Shown: positions 44,661-54,305 of the stretch, in pieces
How the letters are laid out: each line of letters opens with the position of its first letter
Numbering within the stretch: position 1 is the stretch's first letter
Source: Litomosoides sigmodontis
Taxonomy: Eukaryota > Nematoda > Chromadorea > Rhabditida > Onchocercidae
DNA length: 64,000 nucleotides
Assembly: GCA_963070105.1 (NCBI GenBank)
Contig: OY718807.1
Coordinates: forward strand, 3,693,001-3,757,000
Direction of reading: 5' to 3'
Notes under the pieces: model-generated
The model's input: the letters and a program-made list of their open reading frames with translations, nothing else
What the model was told of the DNA's origin: nothing
Databases searched by the model: none
Made by a program: the position numbers and the translations under genes

Positions 44661-46205
44661 ATGCTTGTTCCGCATTTGGTTGATACTAGAACAAAATTAT
44701 CAAGAATGTCGAGAAATATTGAGAGCACAGAGAGTATATTAAGTAGCGACATTGATGATGGACGCTACATTATGAATATGAAAACTTTCGAGGGACGAAA
44801 TCGTCTAAAAACAGTTGCAGATGCTGTTATTCAACCACCTGATCGAAAAGTAATTCAGTCATTTGTTTTCCTCGCAAATTTGTTCCTTTTCTTCAGTTTG
44901 CCCTTCCTGAAGTATTAATGGGATTTATTTTTGCTGTCATGCTTTTTTTCTGATTTGTAATAATTTTTTATCTTTTGTTTGGCGTTATGTGAAAGTGCTT
45001 ATTTAGCTATCATATAGTAAATTTATTGATCAAATAGTGGAAAACTTGTAACTTATTTCAGGACTCTTTATCGCTCTGTCAACAGTTGCAAGAACAAGAT
45101 GGGTTTGACTTTATGGATCAAAGCATGGATCTCACTCCCTATTTGAGAGATCTACGAGGGATAGACGATAGCAGTGAGGATCTAGAACCCATTATCGATA
45201 AACAGAGAGTGCTTGAATATGACATACGAATGCGACATGACATTGGTGGGTGCGATACTCAATATGCAGATTTGACAAACATTGGTAAGACTGATCATTT
45301 TATCATTTTGCCATTTCATGGGATATTTAGTGTCATGTAAACATGTTTCATTGCGGGAAAGAGTATCGTATTTTGATTTATCAGAGAGAAGATTGCAAAA
45401 ATCCTGGGAGGCAGGATTTTATGCAGGAGATTTTACGTTTCTCAAAGTTTCGTTTTCAGGAGAAGCTGTAAAATCCGGCAGGAGTTTGGATGATGCACTG
45501 GTTGCAGTGCCGGAAACGTCCGGTTTTGCAGCATTTCAGCCGGTGAAGACGGAAATAATCAATGAAGAGGTTAAAGAAGGGCGAGGAACTCGGTCAACAG
45601 TATCCGTACAGAAGGATACATCGGAACAGATCGAAATTTCTTTTACACCTACAATTAAGCCTAGAAAGTATTCACTGAAGCCAGAAGTATGCCCATTCAT
45701 TCTACTTCTCATTCATTCCTTGTTATGGTCTTTTAATAGCTTTGAAATTCGAATTTCTTAGAATAAGAAATGTTGTGGTTAGGTCAATCTCTAAATTAAT
45801 TTAACGTAACAATTTCAAAAAATATCATCGATTACATGCGTATCTTGCTTCAGTTTGTTGAGGATTGAGTTACTTTATAAGTTGAATTAAATTGTTTCTT
45901 GATTGTAGGCGGAGAAGAAAAATCCGTTGTATCGATTAAAGCGTGAGAAAAACAACGATGCTGTAAGACGGTCGCGTACTAAAGCGAAGCAACAACAAAA
46001 AATGAAAGATGAACAAATCAAACAACTTCAGTGTCAAATCACGGAATTTGGTAAAGCAGTAAATGTCAAAGATGAACAAATCGTGCATCTTGAAAATGCA
46101 ATTCATGTAGTAAAGGAAGAGAATCGGCACTTACGCGTCGAAAACATGAAACTGAGGAGTGAATTATATCAAGCAAAAAAGCGGTGCACAACTCGTATCG
46201 TTTAA
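44661..46205 (+). CDS. C/EBP-like bZIP transcription factor
   Basis: A 311-residue DNA-binding protein from four exons: 44661-44849, 45062-45284, 45460-45686 and 45909-46205. The last exon holds the basic region YRLKREKNNDAVRRSRTKAK, which matches the C/EBP signature (NxxAVxxSRxKxK) rather than the AP-1 or CREB types. A leucine zipper follows, rich in Glu, Lys and His and ending at an Arg-rich tail. The N-terminal two thirds are acidic and low in similarity (SEDLEP, GFDFMDQSMDLTPYL), likely a transactivation region. By family it would be nuclear and bind as a homo- or heterodimer. A second in-frame Met lies at 44706. The end of the zipper exon is tandemly duplicated just after the stop. I do not assign a specific cebp or zip name. 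Confidence 0.87.
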
Positions 46206-46348
46206 CGGTTTGTTTGTGCATCTTAAAAATGCTATTCATGTAGTAAAGGAAGAAAATCGGCACTTACGCCTCGAAAATATGAAACTGAAGAGTGAATTAT
46301 ATCAAGAAAAAAAGCGGCGCACTACTCGTATCGCGTAATGGTTTGTTG
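46083..46348 (+). repeat. 133-bp tandem duplication of the zipper end
   Basis: Unit 1 (46083-46215) holds the last 40 codons of the bZIP gene, its stop codon and 10 bp beyond. Unit 2 (46216-46348) repeats it at about 90% identity. Unit 2 keeps an open frame across the copied zipper up to a copied TAA at 46336-46338. Several differences are synonymous and most others conservative (V/L, R/K). The 133-bp offset is not a multiple of three. Confidence 0.92.
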
Positions 46349-46382
46349 ATTGGGAATAGATATAGGTTGTTTTTTCTATTTT

Positions 46383-46412
46383 AGTAGGAATTCTTTTCTG
46401 TGAATTCCTACT
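46383..46412. repeat. 11-bp inverted repeat downstream of the bZIP gene
   Basis: Arms AGTAGGAATTC (46383-46393) and GAATTCCTACT (46402-46412) pair perfectly around an 8-nt loop, and a T-run follows. The element lies in the probable 3' UTR, 35 bp after the duplicated zipper unit. Confidence 0.75.
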
Positions 46413-47796
46413 TTTTACATGTAACTGTGCTTCTGGAGTAAATGATGCATGGGCTTTTTGTTTGTTTGTAAAATACTCTTACGAAAAAAAATGTCACATG
46501 TTTTAACTGTTGAGAAAACTGCACCAATAGAAATCGTTTCAGTCGGCCATGATCATCTCATTGATTCTTAAATTCCTGTTGTAGCACTCGTTAATATTCT
46601 TACATCGTACTCAGCTAATTTGATGTTATCGTCAGGTTATTCGTATATTCCTGTTCATTCTGAAAAACTTACAAACTGATAAGACGTGCTGTTAGTCTTG
46701 TCGGCATGGAGATTTGTTTTATTCACAAAATTTTTAATTGCTTCCGCTATAAAGTTATAGCGTGACGCAGCCTCGTAATCGCTTCCTTTTTGTTTCCCAT
46801 AACTTTTTGAATTTCCGGTTGTAGTCTTCTTTAATTCGAGAAGTTCGGGTTGTTGTTGTCAGAAAAGTTGTTGAAATGTTGATGTTAACCTTTTTTTGAA
46901 AACTCTCGGCAAGTTTTTAAAATTAGCAAATACTGTTCTATATGAAGACATACTTTAATAATTGCTTTAGTTTCCGTATTTGGATAAAATTTACAAATCG
47001 ATCATGCTGTCCGATTTAAGCATTAAAAAGCGACAGGGCGTGAGTTATTGATGTAATCTCCGATCTGTGACTCTCGCAACTTTTTTTACTCATTTTATTT
47101 TATGAAGTTGCCGTTGTAAATTGGAGTCACTTTTTCATCTAGAATCCTGCTGCCATGTTGCAGCATGTCATATTTCACTATGAAAGTATCAAAACTTTGG
47201 AGATGAGAAAGACATCAATAGTTCAGGATGCAAATTTGCAAGGATAGGAAGCAAAGGGAAACACACGTGGCAATGTTAGAAAGGGGGATGTTTCGAACGC
47301 AGTAGAATGGCGGATTCACGAAGGTGCTTACAGAAATTTAAAATTGCGAGAGGAAAATGTAATCTTTGAAAAAGTAACTTTATGCCTAAAAAAATCGATA
47401 GTAAATAGTGTACCAAAAGAAATTATCGTCAGTAGAAAGAAATTTTAAAACACATCGGATTAAAGTATTTGTACTATGAGTATCTTTCACACACATTTAC
47501 CAGTACACATGTAAGTTAATTCTGCAATGTTTAGACTGTGCTAAATTTAAGTGCTCATTTAGAGTGTGCCCATTTAAGCATTTCAACAAATTTGATGAAA
47601 CTACAAACCTTCAGATACTCAGAGTCCCATTTTTATACAAAGTGATGGTCTTAAACGGATTTATTAGTAACATAAATCTATTTACTTTGTTTTCACATTG
47701 AATCACGCTTAATAATGTTTAAGGTTAATAATTGCCTATCTTTTTACCTCTTCTCAATTACCGAAGCAGGACATTTTCCTCACAGAGTTTCAGTGA
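46413..47796. other. Convergent intergenic region, bZIP to DDI1
   Basis: Both neighbours end here, so the stretch should be two 3' UTRs and spacer. I see no exon, repeat or RNA gene in it beyond AT-rich sequence. Confidence 0.4.
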
Positions 47797-50708
47797 TCAT
47801 AGCGTTGACTGTCTAGCTAATAAATTTGCGGCTGCTGCTTCCACATCATTTCCACATTGTAAAAGCATTGCACGAGCTGCTGCTTCTTCAAAACCAAGTG
47901 CCATCAGTGATGCCAATTTTGCACTATCTACCTCCACTGCAAAAAAAAATTTTTGAAACTGCTGTTAACGCAATTGGTAAAATACGAAAAAATGAAACTG
48001 AAATGGCTTATAATCCCGCCGAATCTTAACTGCAAAGATTTTACCATTCGAATGTGCAGTTCCCAATCGATCCAAATTTCTTTGTGGGACCTCTGAATCC
48101 GGTAAAAAATGTGTAACTGCTGATTCACCGAACCTGTAAAGGATTTTTGTATTCCATTGATTCACAAATTGTCATTCATCGCAGTCCGTAGTCAACGTCC
48201 CTTTAATTACGTTGGAACATGGCTGTTTCAACTATTAAAGAGGAATTAAATACTAGCATATGTGATGCACTTTCAAATCTCTTTCTGCATTTCATTTTTC
48301 TTTACTTCGTTTGCATGTTGAATGGTTTCATCTCAGTTCAGTCTACAGTATCAAAACATTTAGCACCCTAGCATGAAGAATTCTCCCACCGTAAACAATT
48401 GTTTTGCAAATCAATAACACAACGGTGACGCTTAAGAATGTCTAGGCCAAGCAAAACGTCAAGATCACACTTCGCTAAAACATCGAAATTACACGAGAAA
48501 AATTGCTCCTCAACTTGAACCTGACCTGAAACATCGCGAAAACATGTAAGTGTTGCATACAATTCCGCATCATTTGATTATGCAAGCACTGACTAATATT
48601 ACTCTATAGTGGTGCAGGAAAAGTCACTTACATGCGTGTATTTTTCCTAACAACTGTTGAGCACCACCGACTCCATGCACAGTTGTTTGAAACCTCTTGT
48701 CTACTAAGCGCATCAAATTGCAACGTTGCGCAATGGAATCGGATAGTATGGACACTTGTGCTCCTGGAAATGTAAACTTTTGATTTTGAGAACATCAAAA
48801 CCCCGTAAATACGTCATGATGAAGAAAGAATTTCGTAATATTGCAAACTTTCGATCAATACCTGAATCTACAAATGCTTTCACTTCTACTCCATTTATTT
48901 TCATCTTGATGTATAACATTGTCACAGGTATGTAAGCTTCAGGCATATGTTCCATTGCGAATTGGTGTGAAAAGTTGATATTTTCACGTTGGATTTGTTC
49001 AGCAATCAATCGTTGTCCTTCGGCACTTGTTGGATCGAGCATTTCTCGTTCTCGAGCAAATGCATTTTTTCGTTCAGTAATATAATGTGTTTTGAACATA
49101 TCTAAAACAGGATTCCCATGCTTCTCACAAACTAAATATAGACAAAATTCTTCCATGTATCACCTGATCAGTACTTCAGCAGTATAGCAGCTGCTAGAAC
49201 GAGTTCAAGCAAATAGAAACTGAAAACGAATATGTGGGCATAATATGTGAAGCCGTAGAAATGATAGAATGGAGATGATACTTGCTACACTGACCAGCAT
49301 AAACATAAAAACTTTCCTCAATTCAAAATCCGCAAAAAGAAAGTAATATCATCTCTAGAATACCAAATTTTGTCCATTTTCAGCCCTAGAATGGCAAAAA
49401 AAGGATCAAATAAAAATCAAAGAAGAGAGAAAAGCTAATGCGCTAATAAACTCTTTTCCCCATACAAGTGTTGACAAAATCGTAAGCAAGTTTCAAACAG
49501 CTAGATGGATCTCTCACCAAAACTGTTTTGCTCAACTGCAGCAACTAAATTTGGTGCAACATTGCGCAAACGATCGCGACGCTCCGTGCTATTCCTGAGT
49601 CCATCAAAAAGCATACGAAGCTAAAGAAACGAAATAACAAAACAGGTGAACGACGGCAATGATTAACAGTATTTTTATTTTCAAGCCACTGAATCAATGA
49701 TGATATTTTTACTTTCATTAGGTAGTTGTTGTGGAAATGGGATAAAAACGCAACCTAATTGAAATGAACTGACAAAGTTCTTCTAACTATCTCATAGCTT
49801 GAAAGAATTATTGTCGAAAATGCTGCTAGTATTGACAAGAGCAAAACAATTCACATCAATTTCATGCAATTTCGATATTACAAGAAACTAGTTTTGACCG
49901 CTATTTTCATAATAAAAGAATGTTTGAAGACAGAGAACAAGGATAATAAAATCTAACTTGAGCAAGTTCGTTATTATCTAGATCACTCTTGTCATGACGC
50001 ACGTTGTCTTGTGGCACTCTGATTGACTTTACTAAATCAGCAATCAAAGAACTCGAATATTGAGGTTGCTTGGAAGATGTTGTTGGTTTGTCTGCTACCA
50101 GCATAATTATTTCATTATCGCATATTTTCCAATCCTGCAAAAAGATGTTACAAATGAATCCCGCAAAAAGTCTGAAATTTTCGCCTTTCATATTTATTCA
50201 GTAGTGCTTGTTCCAAATAGAGATTAAATATAAATGAACAGCACAAGCAAAATTTGCTTGTACTTAAATTGAAGAGATTCAGAGTCTAAATTTTCTCCCT
50301 CTCCTTCAGCAAGTCTCATTGATAGCTCACTAGCACAAACAACGGAATTATGTACTTCCAAAATATAATATCTTTGTTAGTATCAGGCTCAAATGTAATA
50401 TTTCCATAAATTAACTTTTGTTAATTTCTAGAATAGTTCTCAATAGCGCACTTGATGTTAGCTGTCATATGTTGCTAGTCTATTAAGATTTATTGAAAAC
50501 CAACACTAAGAGTTTTCTTTAAATTGCTCTCATTCACATTTATTACGTGTTCGTTGTGGATGATGCATAACTGCGACATCGGCACATCGCTCAGAGCAGG
50601 AATTTCAATTTTGCAAAGTGCCAAAAAATTTTCCATTTCCATACTGTTGCTTACTTCCAGCGGAAACACATGTGCTCCAGTCAGGTCGCATGTCACTGTT
50701 ATCTTCAT
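47797..50708 (-). CDS. ddi-1: DDI1-type ubiquitin shuttle and aspartic protease
   Basis: DDI1 is a proteasome shuttle with a retroviral-like aspartic protease. In Caenorhabditis it is known to process the transcription factor SKN-1A. Eight minus-strand exons (50708-50505, 50134-49958, 49620-49518, 49131-48862, 48763-48632, 48525-48390, 48133-48045, 47936-47797) join in phase to 416 residues. The order is an N-terminal ubiquitin-like domain from MKITVTCDL, a helical linker with LRMLFDGLRNS, then the protease. Its active site AFVDSGAQVSIL is split by an intron after VDSG, followed by RCNLMRLVD and LLGLDILKRHRCVIDL. The end is a UBA domain with LMALGFEEAAARAML and CGNDVEAAAANLL. The catalytic D-S-G-A is intact. 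The start is supported by a TCAG acceptor 6 nt upstream of the ATG. Several single frames end in false stops when introns are read through. Confidence 0.95.
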
Positions 50709-50716
50709 TGTAGACT

Positions 50717-52105
50717 GACCACACCCTATCACTTTTTTATGTATTTAATTCCTAAAACTAAAATTTCAGGATGACTGATGAACTGTACGTTTCCAAAAAC
50801 TTCCAGATTAGAAAAGTATCTACTTGCTATTTTAGCAATATATTCAAAGTTGTTTATCAAATTGGTACACAAGAAGTTCAGTAACTGATCGGTAATGATG
50901 AATTTCTAATCACCGGGTTCCTTGAAAGTATAAACAAAAATGAATTAGAGTTCAGCGAATGGAAACAGACATAGACAACTTTCTGTTAAACTTGTTCAAA
51001 AAGCCAGAAAATCGAAATTTATACAAAGAAAATATTGCGTAGAGCCGAAAAGTCAGAAGCATATGACCGTCGATTAAAACTTCATTTTAACATCTGAAAG
51101 TACAAGATGACAAGAGCGAAAGAGACGGCTACTAAAATGAACCTTTATATAGCAGGTTTGTTCCCTGACTGATAAAAGCGCTTAGTAAATAACGTAGCGT
51201 CAAATTTACGGTAGCGAAAAAGCGTCAAAGAACTAAAAGGTATGACTTGCTTTGGCCACTTCAAACAGACTGAGCAAATTCCTTCCCTGATTATGCACTA
51301 ATCGATAGTTTGGTACTACAGTTAACGAGATGTGAAAATAACGAGATAGCTATCAGTTTTTCAACTTCCAGCCATTCAATTCTAACGTACAGGATGACGT
51401 TTTAACGGAACCAATTTATGTAATGAATGCGCGATTCAAAGACGGCCGGCTTTGCCTGAAAGGGACAAAATCGGTGAGGTCAAGAGGTCAAATAATCACC
51501 ATCTTCAACAGCTTAACAGGTCGAAGGAGAAATGTGGAAAGTAAGTGAGAGAAGAGAAACGAATGTGATGACGCAAATCTAACTGGAAGTAACTCAATTC
51601 AGCCATCCACTTCAACTCCGTCAGCGTGGGATCGCTATTTCATATAAGCCCCATGTGACACTTAATATCTATCCAATGACCGTAAGAGATGACGCGGATG
51701 AGCAATTTTTCTTGCACGGTCGTTGGCTGCTTGTATTGCTTTTAACTAGTAAACAGGTTAATTAATGCTACTGAATGAGTTATTTCAACAATTACAATAG
51801 TATGTCTTATTGATACTTTTGGTAACGCAACAAATTAATAATTAGTAAGTACTTGTGTATAGGAGAATCCTACTAGAAGCCAGATTTAACTTATCTAAGT
51901 TAGAAACTATGTGGATAAGTAATACATTATGCTACAAGCGAATCACATCTCTTTTCATTTGCTAGCTTAATATCTCCTAGCTTAATCACTTTTTATTTTG
52001 ATAAGTCCGCAAGAACTGCATACCTATACATCGTTAAATTACGATAACAACCGAAAATCATTCATCTCCTCTTTTTCAGGTGTAAAATATAAATAGCGAG
52101 GTATT
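50717..52105. other. Divergent region between DDI1 and membrin
   Basis: Shared upstream region of a minus-strand and a plus-strand gene. It contains one copy of a 59-60 bp repeat (51865-51923) whose partner sits in the first membrin intron. No exon is supported. Confidence 0.45.
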
Positions 52106-52411
52106 ATGGAAAGTTTATACCATGAAACAAATGGTATATTGCAACAAGTACACTTCGATTTGGGTGCGCTGGAAGGCATGCGAAATGAAAGTGATGCTCA
52201 GAAAATTATCCAAAATATTTACCAACGATTGAAGTTCGTTTTGGTTATATATCTGATCTTGCTATAAGTAATCTAAAACTGTTTCACTCAATGAAGCATT
52301 CCAAATTTGCCGCTTTAGTCATAAAGATTTAATCTGAGAATGTTACAAGGGGAATCCTACTAGAAGCCAGATTTAACTTATCTAAAGTTAGAAACTATGT
52401 GGATAAGTAAT
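51865..52411 (+). repeat. Dispersed 59-60 bp direct repeat pair
   Basis: A unit beginning GAATCCTACTAGAAGCCAGA and ending GTGGATAAGTAAT occurs at 51865-51923 and again at 52352-52411, same orientation, differing by one inserted A. The copies bracket membrin exon 1: one is 180 bp upstream of the start codon, the other in intron 1. The range given covers both copies and the sequence between them. Confidence 0.9.
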
Positions 52412-53557
52412 GGATTTAGCATTGGTAGAAAAAATGGAAGTCTTGATCAAACGCATTTACTGGCAAATTCATGAAAATTTTTTTTCTTTATTTTCAGTTT
52501 AATATCCTTGAATTTAGTTGTAACATGCAGGCAGATTGATGGGAATTGTGAGCATTTGGATATATATGTCAACAAGGAGCCACCGCATCGTCGACGTACA
52601 GTCAAATACAAGGTGGATCAGTTGAAATTCGATTGTCGTTCTCTACAATCGGCGGTTGATAATATCCATATGCGCATGACCAGTAAATGGAGGGCTATTG
52701 CTGAAAGAGAAGAACTCTTGACTCAAAGGTATTTGAAATTTATGGAAAGTTTCACACGGCTTATAGATAGTTTGGTTGAATTTTTTTTTGCTTCTATTAA
52801 TTTCATTTGTTATTTGTGATTTTATTAGACGGCTTATTTTCTTTATTCATTTATATTGGAAGCATGTCAGCGCAGCATATGACCCTGCTAACCTTCCCAT
52901 GCAATTACAGATTTCGCCCAAACGATACAACGCATCTTCAGATTGAAGATTCTGAATTATTTTTCCATGATCACTTACAGTCCTCACATACTGCTGTTGA
53001 TGAACTTATTAGTCACGGAAGCGCTATTTTGGAACAGATTCGTTCACAAGGCATAGGATTAAGAGGAATCAAGCGTAAAGTTCTAGATATTGGGCAAACG
53101 GTACATAGTTCCTAATATTCGAATTTCTAATAATTCCAAAAAAATTTAAATAACAATTTGATTTTTAAGACCTTTTTTATCGTTGATTTTTATGTTCCTT
53201 GCTGTATAGAAAGAAAATTCCTTGCATTAAAATATTAAGTATAAATGCTGTGTTGTAATCTGTAAATAGTAAGACTAATTGTTTGGTAGAATTTTACATC
53301 CAGAAAGTGTATTTAAAATTGTCTTACATGATTTATGACTAAACATAATTATTTCATTCATATGTTCTTGTGGGTTCAAATGCATTATGTATTGAGTATT
53401 CAAATGCACTGAGTATTGTGTATTTCAGCTTGGTTTGTCATCGACAACCATGCAAGTAATTGAAAGGCGACTAAGTGAAGATTGGATTATTTTTTGCGTG
53501 GGTTGTGTCGCTTTCACTGTTTTTATGTATGTTTTTTATCGGTTTTGGAAAAATTAA
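52106..53557 (+). CDS. memb-1: Golgi SNARE membrin (GOSR2)
   Basis: A Qb-SNARE for ER-to-Golgi and intra-Golgi vesicle fusion. Four exons (52106-52233, 52531-52728, 52911-53100, 53429-53557) give 214 residues, close to human GOSR2. Motifs seen are MESLYHETN at the start, NKEPPHRRRTVKYKVDQLKFD (matching KEPPNKRQ...VDQLKYD), REELL, and a SNARE helix including SHTAVDELISHGSAILEQIR and GLRGIKRKVLDIGQTLGLSS. A C-terminal anchor WIIFCVGCVAFTVFMYVFYR ends in a short basic tail, as expected for a tail-anchored SNARE. The ATG lies 25 nt after a CTTTTTCAG acceptor, which suggests trans-splicing. Membrin is favoured over Sec20 or GS28 because of the KEPP motif and the order of blocks. Confidence 0.94.
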
Positions 53558-54305
53558 GTGTTTCTTTAAACCGATATTTATTTTTTAACAGTCATAGCGT
53601 CATTATTTTGATGGAATTTTTTTTGTAGTTATTAATACTAATTAACAAAAGAAGGAAATCATCAGTCTTTTTTATTTTCATACTTTGTTTCAATTTCGGC
53701 TGCATAGCATTCTTTTTAAAAGCTCTCAAATAAGAGTTATAATTTGGCTGTGAAGTGCTCTGCAAGAATTTTCTGCTGGACGTCTTTTGATTGCTTCTTT
53801 ATAAAGCAGAACTTATTCTCATTGTCCTCTTATTCCATTCACTGGGCTGTTATTTGAGGTACAGTAAGAGTTTCTTACTAAACGAAGAACTGTGTCTTTC
53901 AAAGATTTTCAACATTCGTAACATTGTTTCTGTTATACTGTGATATACTTCACTGTTATATGTTGTTTATTTATTAAATTGTGAAAATGACGGTTTAACA
54001 AAATTTATTTTTAGCAATCCACGAACACAAAAATCATACTAGCACTAACGCTTCGAGAGAGCTGCTCGCCTAACATTTATTTCCTCCTCAGCGTTTTTAA
54101 ATATTATCATAGAATCATGGTAGTAAGATCTGCATCGTTTTCAGTTTCATATTTGGATGAAATTTCTTTTTTTTATACCTCAACTTCCTACAGTCAGTAG
54201 CTCACTAAGTTTTGGGTTTACCCTATTAATGATTCAACGATTTATTTACACCAATAATCACTACTCTTTTATCACGAAATCCATTTGTTACAATACATTA
54301 TGGGA
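53558..54305. other. Convergent intergenic region, membrin to HMIT
   Basis: Holds the 3' UTRs of two converging genes. AT-rich, with no exon or repeat of note. Confidence 0.4.

Noticed and set aside
47732..47956. Plus-strand Ala/Ser-rich open frame
   Set aside because: It is antisense to the DDI1 UBA exon, whose Ala-rich codons create it.
48368..48389. Apparent premature stop in the DDI1 protease exon
   Set aside because: The stop lies in intron. A GTGGGA donor after 48390 joins in phase to 48133 and restores the conserved FLPDSE strand.
48632..49131. Retroviral-type aspartic protease as evidence of a retroelement
   Set aside because: It is flanked in the same gene by UBL and UBA domains, with no reverse transcriptase or integrase nearby. 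This is cellular DDI1.
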